This document shows positions 17,237 through 24,836 of a stretch of DNA of 64,000 nucleotides, piece after piece. Location of the stretch: the NCBI RefSeq assembly GCF_001908205.1, contig NZ_LGHL01000020.1, forward strand, positions 1-64,000, written 5' to 3'. The stretch is from Bradyrhizobium sp. NAS80.1 (GTDB lineage: Bacteria > Pseudomonadota > Alphaproteobacteria > Rhizobiales > Xanthobacteraceae). The translations under genes and the position numbers were made by a program. A model generated the notes under the pieces. That model was not told where the DNA came from. It ran no database searches and worked only from the letters and a program-made list of their open reading frames with translations. Within the stretch, counting starts at the first letter, position 1. Each line of letters starts with the position of its first letter.

Positions 17237-18463
17237 ATGCGGACGATTCTGGCTGGCTGGGCTCTTGTGGGTTTGGCATTGTGCAGTGCGGTTGCGAGCG
17301 TGGCCATCGCCGCCGAGCCGTCGCCGGAGCTGATCGCACATGGCAAGACGCTGGTCGAGGCCGGCGACTGCGCGGGCTGCCACACCGCCGATCCGGCGAA
17401 GCCGTTCGCGGGCGGCAAGCGCATCGACACGCCCTTCGGCGCGATCTATACGCCGAACCTGACGCCGGACCGCGACACCGGCATCGGCGCCTGGGCCGAC
17501 GCCGATTTCACCCGCGCCCTGCGCTACGGCATCGCGCCTGACGGCTCCAACTACTACCCGGCCTTCCCCTACCCTTACTTCACGCGGATGACCAAGGACG
17601 ACACGCTGGCGATCCGCGCCTATCTCGGAACGCTCGCGGCCATCACCAGCCGCAACAAACCACCGGAGCTGCGTTGGCCGTTCAGTCATCGCGGGCTGAT
17701 GCGGGTCTGGAACTACATGTATTTCAAGCCCGGTCTGTTCGAGCCGGACCAGAGCCAGAGCGCGGCGTGGAATCGCGGCGGCTATCTCGTCACCGGCCTC
17801 AGCCATTGCGGCGCCTGCCACACGCCGAAGAACTATTTTGGCGCGGACAAGCAGGCGCAGCCGCTGTCGGGCAACGGAGTCGGCGGCTGGTACGCGCCAA
17901 GACTCGATGGCGCGCCCCGCGCAGGTCTGAAATCATGGAGCGTCGAGGACGTCGCCGAATATCTGCAAAGCGGGCGCAACGCCAAAAGCCATGCCGACGG
18001 GCCAATGGCTGAGGTCATCGTCAACTCGACGTCGAAGATGAGCGATGCCGACGTGAATGCGATCGCGGTTTACTTAAAGAGCCTGCCGTCGGCGCGGCGC
18101 GAGACGATCGTGACGCCGCCTGACGATGCCGAAATGAAAGCCGGCCAGGCCGTCTACGCGAAGCTCTGCATCGCCTGCCATGAAGCCGACGGCTCCGGCG
18201 CGCCGCGCATTTATCCGCCGCTGCCTGCCAACGCGCTGCTGCAATCGGTCAATCCATCCTCCACCGTGCGGATCATTCTCGACGGCGCACACACCGTGAC
18301 GACGCCGCGCGCGCCGAACGCCGGTGAGATGCCGGCCTATGCGAAGCAGTTATCCGACGTGGAGATCGCGGCGGTGACCAACTACATCCGCAATTCCTGG
18401 GGCAACGCGTCACCGCTGGTGACGCCGGCGCAGGTGGCGAAAGCGCGGAAGCAGGAGCCGTAG
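17237..18463 (+). CDS. Triheme cytochrome c (dehydrogenase cytochrome subunit type)
   Basis: A 408-residue exported protein with a signal peptide ending near AIAA. Three CXXCH heme sites are present: CAGCH (about 43), CGACH (about 190) and CIACH (about 310). Met ligands are likely in the MTKDD and AGEMPAY regions. This layout matches the cytochrome subunit of membrane-bound alcohol, gluconate or aldehyde dehydrogenases, which passes electrons to quinone. No dehydrogenase subunit is adjacent, so its partner is unknown. The start at 17237 has CAGGAGAGG upstream. It converges on the UPF0126 gene. Confidence 0.9.
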   Translation: MRTILAGWALVGLALCSAVASVAIAAEPSPELIAHGKTLVEAGDCAGCHTADPAKPFAGGKRIDTPFGAIYTPNLTPDRDTGIGAWADADFTRALRYGIAPDGSNYYPAFPYPYFTRMTKDDTLAIRAYLGTLAAITSRNKPPELRWPFSHRGLMRVWNYMYFKPGLFEPDQSQSAAWNRGGYLVTGLSHCGACHTPKNYFGADKQAQPLSGNGVGGWYAPRLDGAPRAGLKSWSVEDVAEYLQSGRNAKSHADGPMAEVIVNSTSKMSDADVNAIAVYLKSLPSARRETIVTPPDDAEMKAGQAVYAKLCIACHEADGSGAPRIYPPLPANALLQSVNPSSTVRIILDGAHTVTTPRAPNAGEMPAYAKQLSDVEIAAVTNYIRNSWGNASPLVTPAQVAKARKQEP

Positions 18464-19112
18464 CTAAGGCCCCCCGCTCCTCGTCTCCCGTAAACACGAA
18501 TTTCGGCATCTCCCATTTGTAGCGTACCGCGAGGAGGCGGAAGCTGATGCCGAGGACGAAAGTCAAAATGGTCCAGAGCTCCGCGTTGAGCTTGAGGCCG
18601 AAGGCGGTCGCATAGAACAGTCCGGTCACGACCGAGACACTGGCGTAGAGCTCGGAGCGAAACAACAGCGGCACGTCGTTGCAGAGCACGTCGCGAAAGA
18701 CACCGCCGGCACAGCCTGTCACCATGCCGGAGACGATGACGATCGGCAGCGAGGCATCCATCTGCCAAGCGACGTTGCAACCGGCCATGGTGAAGACGAC
18801 GAGGCCGATGGCGTCGAGTACGATGAAGGCGACCTTCAGCCGATGCACGAGGCGCGCAAACAGGATGGTGACGAAGGCCGCGCCTCCGGCCAGCGCGAGA
18901 TAAACGGGGTTCGCAACCCAGGCCAGCGGATAGTGTCCGAGGAGGAGATCGCGCAGCGTGCCACCGCCGAGCGCGGTGATGCAGCCGAGGAAGCAGACGC
19001 CTAGCCAATCCATGCTGCGCCGGCCAGCCGCAAGCGCGGCCGTCATGCCCTGTGCGGCCACCGCAACCAGCGACAGGAAATACAGTACGCTGTCGCTCTC
19101 CATGCTCCACAT
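18273..19112 (-). CDS. TRIC-type cation channel / UPF0126 family, probable 3' frameshift
   Basis: The first roughly 212 residues are a typical seven-helix UPF0126 protein made of two glycine-rich repeats (ALGGGTLRDLLLGHYPL and GCAGGVFRDVLCNDVPL). These are trimeric potassium/cation channel homologues. As given, the frame runs on to 18273, adding about 64 Arg/Ser/Pro-rich residues encoded antisense to the cytochrome gene. Removing one G from the G6 tract (plus-strand C6, 18470-18475) creates a TAG at 18466-18464, giving 215 residues, the usual family length, abutting the cytochrome stop exactly. The start at 19112 has GAAGAAGAG upstream; 19103 is also possible. Confidence 0.85.
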   Translation of the reverse strand: MWSMESDSVLYFLSLVAVAAQGMTAALAAGRRSMDWLGVCFLGCITALGGGTLRDLLLGHYPLAWVANPVYLALAGGAAFVTILFARLVHRLKVAFIVLDAIGLVVFTMAGCNVAWQMDASLPIVIVSGMVTGCAGGVFRDVLCNDVPLLFRSELYASVSVVTGLFYATAFGLKLNAELWTILTFVLGISFRLLAVRYKWEMPKFVFTGDEERGALATAPASALSPPAPASPAVTRCPRNCGCSWSPPRSPRRITASHRPASHRRSARAASSRCVRRRE

Positions 19113-19296
19113 CTCTTCTTCCCTATCTCGATGGTGGAACTTACGTCTAGGGTTCCAGGATGAACAAGGGTTCATCCGAGATGAACAGGTTCCGATTCCC
19201 AACGCGAGGGCAACACGCGACGAAAGCACTAGGGAGCTCGGAACAGAATCTCGCATCCACGGGTTGTCTCACCGCAATCAACGAGGAGACCAATCG

Positions 19297-19692
19297 ATGG
19301 CTGACGACCGTTTTCCGAACGATCCGTATCGCCCGAACCTCGCCGACGATGAGTATCTTCGCGCGGCGCGCCGCGATGCCGATCTTCAGGCCGATCCCGA
19401 GCTTGGCGAAGGCCCCGCCTCCAGTGGCAAGGTCGCGCTGTTTGCTGTGGCAATAGCCGTGGTGCTGGGCGCCGTGTTCTACGGCCTGAACAACACGAGC
19501 ACGGGCAACAACCAGGCGAGCAACCCGCCGGCGACGCAGAGCGCTCAGCAGACGCAGCCCGCCAATCCGGCTGCACCTCCCGGCATGCGTGACGTGACGC
19601 CGCGCAACAACACCGCACCGGGCGTGACCACGGGTGCTGCGCCGAACAAGCCGGCTCCTGATACTCCGGCGCCGTCTGACGGCGCGAAGTAA
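19297..19692 (+). CDS. Hypothetical single-pass membrane protein
   Basis: A 131-residue protein: an acidic cytoplasmic N-terminus (MADDRFPNDPYRPNLADDEYLRA begins it), one transmembrane helix at about 48-64 (ALFAVAIAVVLGAVFYGL), then a disordered Asn/Pro/Thr/Ala/Gln-rich tail. ACGAGGAGA precedes the ATG. Function is unknown; the layout is common in rhizobial envelope proteins. Confidence 0.75.
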   Translation: MADDRFPNDPYRPNLADDEYLRAARRDADLQADPELGEGPASSGKVALFAVAIAVVLGAVFYGLNNTSTGNNQASNPPATQSAQQTQPANPAAPPGMRDVTPRNNTAPGVTTGAAPNKPAPDTPAPSDGAK

Positions 19693-19701
19693 CGCCACAC
19701 T

Positions 19702-19822
19702 GTCATCGCCCGGCTTGACCGGGCGATCCAGTATTCCAGAGACGGCGGAGTTCAAATCGAGAAGCTGCGGCGTACTGGATGCCCCGCCCCGATGCGTAAG
19801 TGCGCGCAAGGCGGGGCATGAC
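19702..19822. repeat. REP-like repeat (GTCATCGCCCGG...CATGAC)
   Basis: Two hairpins: TCGCCCGGCTTGACCGGGCGA, and a GCCCCGCC/GGCGGGGC pair, linked by the phrases ATCCAGTA and TACTGGAT, which are themselves complementary. The same element with the same inner phrases recurs at 33835-33974. Confidence 0.8.
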
Positions 19823-19838
19823 GTGGGGCGTAGGAGAA

Positions 19839-19865
19839 AGCGGCGGGACCTCACATCCCGCCGCT
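19839..19865 (-). terminator. Hairpin downstream of the PEP-mutase-like gene
   Basis: AGCGGCGGGA pairs with TCCCGCCGCT over a 7-base loop, 14 bases past the stop of the minus-strand gene. The following minus-strand bases begin TTTCTCC, so it is a modest terminator. Confidence 0.5.
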
Positions 19866-19878
19866 ATCCGTTTGGCCT

Positions 19879-20688
19879 CTAGCTGAACATCTTGTTGAGC
19901 TCGCCGCCGGGATATCCGCTGCCGAGCTCGGTGAACGTCCCCTTCTCCGCCATCTCCTTCGCAGCGCGCATGAAGCCGCCCCATGCGGCACGCGCGAGCG
20001 AGCCGCCGACGCTGATCCGGCGCACGCCGAGATCGGCGGCTTCCTGCAACGACAGACCGGAGCCGCCGATCAGGAGATTGAACGGCTTTGGATGCACCGC
20101 CTTCACCACCGCGGCGATGTCCTCGCGCGTTTTCAGCCCCGGCGCGTAGAGGCAATCGGCGCCGGCATCGGCGTACGCGGTGAGCCGGTCAATCACGAGC
20201 TTGAGATCGGTGACGCCCCACAAATACGCCTCGCAGCGGCCGACCAGCAGCGTGCCGCTGTCGCCGATCGCCTTGCGCGACGCCTTGATGCGCTCGATCG
20301 CAAGCGCACGGTCGTAGATCGGCTTGTCCTTGTCGCCGGTGGAATCCTCGATCGACAGGCCGGCAACGCCGGTGCGCACCCCGAGCTCGACATTCTCCGC
20401 AACCTTCTCCGGCTCGACCGCAAAGCCGCCCTCGAAATCCGCGTTCACGGGGATGTCGACCGCCGAACTCAATGCTGCCAGATGCTGACAGACGTCTTCC
20501 ACGCTGACACGGTTGTCGGCCTTGCCTATGGTCCAGGCAAAGCCCGCGCTCGATGACGCGATCGCCTTGAAACCCAGATGCTGCAACGCCTTGGCGCTGC
20601 CGACGTCGACCGGATTGGGCAGGATGAAGCAGCCGCTCTCGTGCATCTTCCTGAATGTCGCGCGCTTGTCCGCTGTCGTTACGTGCAT
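19879..20688 (-). CDS. Isocitrate lyase / PEP mutase-family protein
   Basis: A 269-residue TIM-barrel protein of the isocitrate lyase/phosphonomutase superfamily. VNADFEGGFAVEPEKVAENV replaces the usual DxDxGFG metal-binding segment, and the pattern AGADCLYAPGL then GGSGLSLQEAADLGVRRISVG completes it. Members break C-C or P-C bonds of 2-oxo or phosphono acids; the substrate here is unknown. The start at 20688 has GGGAGAGAAAC directly upstream, preferred to the longer frame from 20724. Confidence 0.88.
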   Translation of the reverse strand: MHVTTADKRATFRKMHESGCFILPNPVDVGSAKALQHLGFKAIASSSAGFAWTIGKADNRVSVEDVCQHLAALSSAVDIPVNADFEGGFAVEPEKVAENVELGVRTGVAGLSIEDSTGDKDKPIYDRALAIERIKASRKAIGDSGTLLVGRCEAYLWGVTDLKLVIDRLTAYADAGADCLYAPGLKTREDIAAVVKAVHPKPFNLLIGGSGLSLQEAADLGVRRISVGGSLARAAWGGFMRAAKEMAEKGTFTELGSGYPGGELNKMFS

Positions 20689-20739
20689 GTTTCTCTCCCT
20701 TGTTGGCCGCGCAGACATAGGCACGCGCCAACGCGAACG

Positions 20740-21090
20740 CTAGTGTGCGTCGTGCACGGCGCGGCTGTCCTTCGGCGCTTGCTCGCGATCGGTCATGCTG
20801 TAATCTCTGACGACGCTGGCGATGCGCAATTGGTAATCGGCAAATATCTGTGCCCTGCCCTTGGCCTGGGTGCGGCGATGCTCCATCGTGTTGCGCCAGG
20901 CCTGCACTGCTGCCTCATCCCGCCAGAACGACAAAGACAAGAGCTTGCCCTTCTCGGTCAGGCTTTCGAAGCGCTCGACCGAGATGAAGCCGTCGATGGT
21001 TTGCAGGATCGGCTTCAGATCGGCCGCGAGGTCGAAATAGGTCTGGCGGTGTTCCGGCTTGGGCCAGACTTCGAAAATCACGGCGATCAT
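20740..21090 (-). CDS. Antibiotic biosynthesis monooxygenase (ABM)-domain protein
   Basis: A 116-residue dimeric alpha/beta-barrel protein. MIAVIFEVWPKPEHRQTYFD, then FISVERFESLTEKGKLLSLSFW with AWRNTMEHRRTQ, is the ABM pattern (heme-independent monooxygenase or stress barrel). It sits 42 bases downstream of the NIPSNAP gene on the same strand, and the two diverge from an ArsR-type regulator. Confidence 0.88.
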   Translation of the reverse strand: MIAVIFEVWPKPEHRQTYFDLAADLKPILQTIDGFISVERFESLTEKGKLLSLSFWRDEAAVQAWRNTMEHRRTQAKGRAQIFADYQLRIASVVRDYSMTDREQAPKDSRAVHDAH

Positions 21091-21132
21091 GGGTGTCTCC
21101 TGCTAACGGTACTCTGGCCTAGGTGTTCTGGC

Positions 21133-21441
21133 CTACACTACCACCTTGCGCAGGAATGTGCGCTCTTCCGCGAGGATGAACTTGTTGTCCTCGGCAAAAT
21201 GGAAATTGGCCATGCCCTCCGCATCCTGCCGCAGCTGGGCGCGATAAGCTTCATAGGCCGCGAGACTCTCGAAAGTGATCAGCGCGAAAGCGATGTTGTT
21301 GGTGCCCTCGTGCGGCATGAAATAACCGATGAGATCGCCGCCGCATTTCGGGATGATGGTGAGCCAGCGCTTCGAATATTCCTCGAACTGCGCGCGCTTG
21401 AAGGGATCGAGCTGGTAGCGGATGAAGACGGTGACGGACAT
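21133..21441 (-). CDS. NIPSNAP-family protein
   Basis: A 102-residue protein of the NIPSNAP dimeric alpha/beta-barrel family: [21 protein letters not shown], then [22 protein letters not shown]. Its biochemical role is unknown in bacteria. It forms a likely two-gene operon with the ABM protein and is probably controlled by the divergent ArsR-like gene, because this three-gene layout recurs in Rhizobiales (my recollection). Confidence 0.88.
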   Translation of the reverse strand: MSVTVFIRYQLDPFKRAQFEEYSKRWLTIIPKCGGDLIGYFMPHEGTNNIAFALITFESLAAYEAYRAQLRQDAEGMANFHFAEDNKFILAEERTFLRKVVV

Positions 21442-21463
21442 GATGGGCTCCTGACGTTTTCGC

Positions 21464-21538
21464 CGTCATTACGAGAAGCGCGAGCGGCACCGTCGCCGCT
21501 GAAGCAATCTGGATTGCTTCGCTTCGCTCGCAATGACG
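21464..21538. repeat. REP-like repeat in the NIPSNAP/ArsR divergent gap
   Basis: CGTCATTACGAG... faces ...CTCGCAATGACG, with an inner GCAATCT/GGATTGC pair. It occupies the regulator-operon gap, so any operator must lie between it and one of the starts. Confidence 0.7.
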
Positions 21539-21597
21539 TGTTTGCCGAGACACGCTACGCCCTTGCCCGACCGCAATGCTTCGGCTACCATCGAAGC

Positions 21598-22296
21598 ATG
21601 AAATCAGGCCCCGACATCGCCATGGTCGCTTCGCTCGTCGGCGACCCCGCCCGCGCCAACATGCTCACCGCGCTGATGAACGGCCGCGCGCTGACCGCGA
21701 GCGAGCTCGCGCAGGAGGCCGGCATCACGCCGCAGACCGCCAGCTCGCATCTTGCGAAGCTGGAAGCCGGCGGACTGGTCGAACCGGAGAAGCAAGGCCG
21801 CCACCGCTACTACCGCCTCACCGATGACGACGTCGCCGGCGTGCTCGAGGGCCTTGCGGGCCTCGCCGCACGGACCGGTCACATGCGCGTGCGCACCGGG
21901 CCGAAGGATCCGGCGCTGCGGCGCGCGCGCATCTGCTACGATCACCTTGCCGGCGACCTCGGCGTGCAGATGCTCGACACCATGCGCGAGCGCCAACTGG
22001 TCAGGCAGAAGAAACAGGAGATCGAGCTGACGGCTGAGGGCGAGCGCTTCCTCGCAAAGCATCTGCAGATCTCGCCCGAGACGCTCGCCCATCCGCGCCG
22101 CCCGGTATGCAAGGCCTGCCTCGACTGGAGCGAGCGGCGCCACCATCTCGCCGGCACGCTCGGGGCCGCCATGATGCAGCGCTTCGCCGAATTGAAATGG
22201 GCTGCGCGCGATCCCACGCCCGGCAGCCGCGTCGTGAACTTCACGCGCACCGGCGAAAAGCAGTTTGCGGCATTGTTCGGGAACGCGAAGGACTAA
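21598..22296 (+). CDS. ArsR-family winged-helix transcriptional regulator
   Basis: A 232-residue regulator. The N-terminal ArsR winged helix (about 1-90) shows DPARANMLTALMNGRALTASE and the recognition region GITPQTASSHLAKLEAGGLV, then the wing GRHRYYRL. The longer C-terminal domain (about 100-232) contains CYDHLAGDLG and CKACLDWSERRHHLAG, typical of the larger ArsR relatives that accompany NIPSNAP/ABM genes. The ligand is unknown. The start is ATG 21598; upstream sequence back to 20578 is antisense. Confidence 0.92.
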   Translation: MKSGPDIAMVASLVGDPARANMLTALMNGRALTASELAQEAGITPQTASSHLAKLEAGGLVEPEKQGRHRYYRLTDDDVAGVLEGLAGLAARTGHMRVRTGPKDPALRRARICYDHLAGDLGVQMLDTMRERQLVRQKKQEIELTAEGERFLAKHLQISPETLAHPRRPVCKACLDWSERRHHLAGTLGAAMMQRFAELKWAARDPTPGSRVVNFTRTGEKQFAALFGNAKD

Positions 22297-22317
22297 ACAC
22301 AACTGCGCGTGAACAAC

Positions 22318-22414
22318 ATCCTATCCCGACCGTGTTGCCCATCTCGTGCTGACCGTCTTCCTCGAAGCGCCGGAGAAGTACACAGACCTGGTGCTGGGTT
22401 TTCTCGACCGCTAG
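22318..22414 (+). pseudogene. Alpha/beta-hydrolase remnant
   Basis: Just after the regulator, 30 codons in one frame read YPDRVAHLVLTVF then LEAPEKYTDLVLGFLDR and a TAG at 22412-22414. The first half resembles the mid-protein PxRVxxLVL segment and the second the extreme C-terminus of alpha/beta hydrolases. They look like a gene 3' end left after an internal deletion. There is no start codon or RBS. Confidence 0.5.
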
Positions 22415-22583
22415 CGGCGTGAAGCCGCATGCGGGGAACGTTCATGCCGCATTCACGTCATGATCGGCAGGTTTGGATCGCGCCGTGCCGACATGTCGCA
22501 CAATTTAACCTGTCGAATCGTGTCTTTTGATTCAATGTGCGCCGCAGGCGCCCTGCCCCCCAAAAGACGAGAAGGAAGATCAA

Positions 22584-22832
22584 ATGAAGTTTCTGTTTGC
22601 CGCCGTCATGCTCGCGAGCGCGGTCGTCGGTTTCAGCGAGGCGGCCCGCGCCGCCGGCGGCTGCGGCCCCGGCTGGTATCGTGGCGCCTATGGCCACTGC
22701 CGTCCGATGCGCGGTCCGGTCGTCGTGGCTCGCCCGCCGGTCGTGGTCGCCCCGCCGGTCGTCGTAGCGCCGCGACCGCGCGTGTGCCCCTATGGCTTCC
22801 GCTGGTACGCTGGCCGCTGCCGCCCGCTCTGA
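22584..22832 (+). CDS. GCG_CRPN-type small secreted protein
   Basis: An 82-residue exported protein. The signal peptide ends near AARA, then GCGPGWYRGAYGHCRPM gives the GCG...CRP motif seen in a Rhizobiales family of unknown function. Val/Pro repeats follow (RPPVVVAPPVVVAP), and a second Cys motif, CPYGFRWYAGRCRPL, ends the protein. The four Cys could form two disulfides. GAAGGAAGATCAA precedes the ATG and a terminator follows, so it is a single-gene transcript. Confidence 0.82.
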   Translation: MKFLFAAVMLASAVVGFSEAARAAGGCGPGWYRGAYGHCRPMRGPVVVARPPVVVAPPVVVAPRPRVCPYGFRWYAGRCRPL

Positions 22833-22854
22833 TCTGACCTTCGTATTGTGACCT

Positions 22855-22890
22855 GGCCGCGCGGCGAAAGCCTGCGCGGCCATTTTCTTT
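22855..22890 (+). terminator. Intrinsic terminator after the GCG_CRPN gene
   Basis: GGCCGCGC pairs with GCGCGGCC over an 11-base loop and is followed by ATTTTCTTTC, 22 bases past the stop. Confidence 0.8.
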
Positions 22891-22967
22891 CATCAGGATG
22901 AACAAAAACGGGGACAGCAAAGCGCGGTCCCCGATTGGCGTTTGCAGGCCCTCCTGGCGGAGCGGCG

Positions 22968-23252
22968 TTACCAGTGCCGCCAGTGGCGGCGGCGATGCCA
23001 ACGGTGGCGCCAGCCCCAGTGGCGGCCGCGCCAACCCCAGTGGCCGTGGCCATGCCAGCGCACCTGCTCGGGCTTCAGCTGGGCGGCTTCCTCGCTGGTG
23101 GTGACGGCGGGATGAGCGTCCGGATTGCCTTGCGGCATGCTGATATCACCGAGCGGCCGCGGCGACAGCGGCGCGGCTTGTGCGGCGGCGGTGAACGCGG
23201 CCGCTCCCGCTGCGGCACCGATTGCAAATTTCAAAAAGTTCCTGCGCTCCAT
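22968..23252 (-). CDS. Tat-exported small protein with His/Trp/Arg-rich tail
   Basis: A 94-residue protein. It starts MERRNFLKFAIGAAAGAAAF, a twin-arginine signal (RRNFLK), and is cleaved near AQA. The middle is short and Pro-rich. The last 26 residues are almost only W, H, R and G (RWHGHGHWGWRGRHWGW begins it). The tail could bind metal, heme or membranes; no function is known to me. A longer frame to 23369 exists, but 23252 places the Tat motif at the N-terminus. It converges on the GCG_CRPN gene. Confidence 0.78.
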   Translation of the reverse strand: MERRNFLKFAIGAAAGAAAFTAAAQAAPLSPRPLGDISMPQGNPDAHPAVTTSEEAAQLKPEQVRWHGHGHWGWRGRHWGWRHRWHRRRHWRHW

Positions 23253-23361
23253 GACATATCCTCCCGCGATCGAGCAAGTGATGCCGAGGAAGTGTTGCGG
23301 TCGGGACATGAACTGCCGCTGAATCGCACGTTCAGCTTCATTGAACTTGGTGACAGGATTC

Positions 23362-23424
23362 GTAGCCATGAGCGAAGCGACATGCGGGAACGCTTTCCCC
23401 GGATATCGCTGCGCTCATCCGGAC
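23362..23424. repeat. REP-like repeat (GTAGCC.TGAGCGAAGCGACATGCGGG)
   Basis: GTAGCCATGAGCGAAGCGACATGCGGG is partly mirrored by CGCTGCGCTCATCCGGAC. A second copy lies at 25788-25861. Confidence 0.7.
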
Positions 23425-23434
23425 CACGATCTGC

Positions 23435-23749
23435 CTACTTCGCAAACTCCTGCGCCAGCACCAGCGTCTCGCGCGATCGCTTCACATCGGGCCAGTCGCG
23501 GTTGAAATCGGCGACGAGCCGCTTCAGCGCATCGCCCTTCAGCATCGCCGCGAGCTTGGCCTCGTCATCGAATTGATACATCGCCAGATGTAGCGAGGGA
23601 TCATCTAAGCTCCAGAACCGCCAGGCTTTGCTCACGCCGAACGCCTTCACCGCGTCGGGCACATGTTCGCTCTCGTACCATTTGTCGAAAGCGGCGCGCT
23701 TGCTGGGGTCTGTCACGATCGCACGGACGACGAAGAAGGCGGCTGGCAT
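23435..23749 (-). CDS. Hypothetical dimeric alpha/beta-barrel-like protein
   Basis: A 104-residue protein. FFVVRAIVTDPSKRAAFDKWYESEHVPDAV, split here as the N-terminal strand and helix, then LHLAMYQFDDEAKLAAML, resembles small ferredoxin-like dimeric barrel proteins (ABM/EthD-like). There is no catalytic motif and no assigned function. It diverges from the GST gene. Confidence 0.75.
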   Translation of the reverse strand: MPAAFFVVRAIVTDPSKRAAFDKWYESEHVPDAVKAFGVSKAWRFWSLDDPSLHLAMYQFDDEAKLAAMLKGDALKRLVADFNRDWPDVKRSRETLVLAQEFAK

Positions 23750-23926
23750 CGGGGTTCCTCCTGTTGTTTGGCGTCAGCATAGCCGGTCATAGTGGCGACA
23801 ACAAAAAGCCCACACGACCGATTTTCCGTCGTGTCGGTAAGGGAAGGAACGAAAATAATCTCCCGCTTGTCGGAACGCGCACCCGCCGCTCGTCCTTTCC
23901 TCTGAACCGGGACACGGAGACACCGA

Positions 23927-24573
23927 ATGGCCAACCTCACCCTCACCACCTTCGATTGGGTTCCCGAGCTACCGCGAGGTTTCGTGCGCGACCTGCGTGT
24001 GCGCTGGGCCCTCGAAGAGGCCGCCTTGCCTTATCGCGTCGCGAGCGTGCCGTTCGGCGATCGCAGCGCCGCGCATCTCGCGCACCAGCCGTTCGGCCAG
24101 GTGCCGTGGCTGACCGATGGCGACCTCTCGATCTTCGAGAGCGGCGCCATCCTGCTCCATCTCGGCGAGCGCAATCCAGAGCTGATGCCGACCGATCAGC
24201 GCGGCCGCAGTGAGGCGACGGAATGGATGTTCGCCGCGCTCAATTCGGTGGAGGTGGCGAGCCTGCCCTGGTCGCTCCTCAAGTTCACCGGGAATGCGAG
24301 CGATACACCGGCGTGGAAATTTCTGGACAACTTCCTCAAGCTCCGCCTCAAGCACATGGAGCCGGTGCTGGCCGACCGCGAATGGCTGGCGGGCTCCTTC
24401 TCCGTCGCCGACATCCTGATGTCGGACGTACTGCGCCTCGTCGATCGCTTCGACGGGCTCACGGACCATCCGGCTGCCGCCGCTATGTCACCCGCGCCAC
24501 GGCCCGCCCGGCCTTCGTCAAAGCCCGCGCGGACCAGATGGCGCATTTCGCCGCGGCGGATGCAGCGCGCTGA
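23927..24573 (+). pseudogene. Glutathione S-transferase, frameshifted near the 3' end
   Basis: The N-terminal thioredoxin-fold domain (RVRWALEEAALPYRVASV, GQVPWLTDGDLSIFESGAIL) and most of the helical C-terminal domain (WLAGSFSVADILMSDVLRL) are intact. After GLTDHPA the frame changes. The expected ending CRRYVTRATARPAF, then VKARADQMAHFAAADAAR, is in another frame and stops at 24573. Adding one C near 24473 (GGCTGCC to GGCCTGCC) restores a 215-residue GST. As written, the frame reads through to 24652 with an unrelated Pro/Arg-rich tail (241 residues). It could be a mutation or a sequencing error. Confidence 0.85.
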
Positions 24574-24626
24574 CCGGCTAAACCCACCCTCCCCGCGCCA
24601 TCACAGCCGCACAGAGCAGGATAACC

Positions 24627-24713
24627 CGTCAGTTCCTGCCGGATCAGCGTGAATTCGACCGCGACCGCTGCGACCAGCGTGAACACGCACAGGTGATGGA
24701 AGAAAGTGGACAT
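24627..24713 (-). pseudogene. DUF2214 membrane-protein 5' fragment
   Basis: From an ATG at 24713 the minus strand reads MSTFFHHLCVFTLVAAVAV, then EFTLIRQELT. This is the first-helix signature of DUF2214 membrane proteins. Similarity ends at about 24627, and the frame then runs into unrelated sequence and the GST gene. It looks like a truncated gene. Confidence 0.55.
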
Positions 24714-24836
24714 GTTCGAGGTCATGAAGGAAGTCGCTTCGACGTGCGACGATGTGAGCTAGTTCACAATGAACCGGTTGACAGAAGCAGTAAACTTGCT
24801 TTGGCAGCAACTCCGTTGCCTTATAGGAGGTGTATC

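Noticed and set aside
17135..17821. 228-codon minus-strand open frame over the cytochrome gene
   Set aside because: Antisense to the three-heme cytochrome, whose CXXCH motifs are unmistakable.
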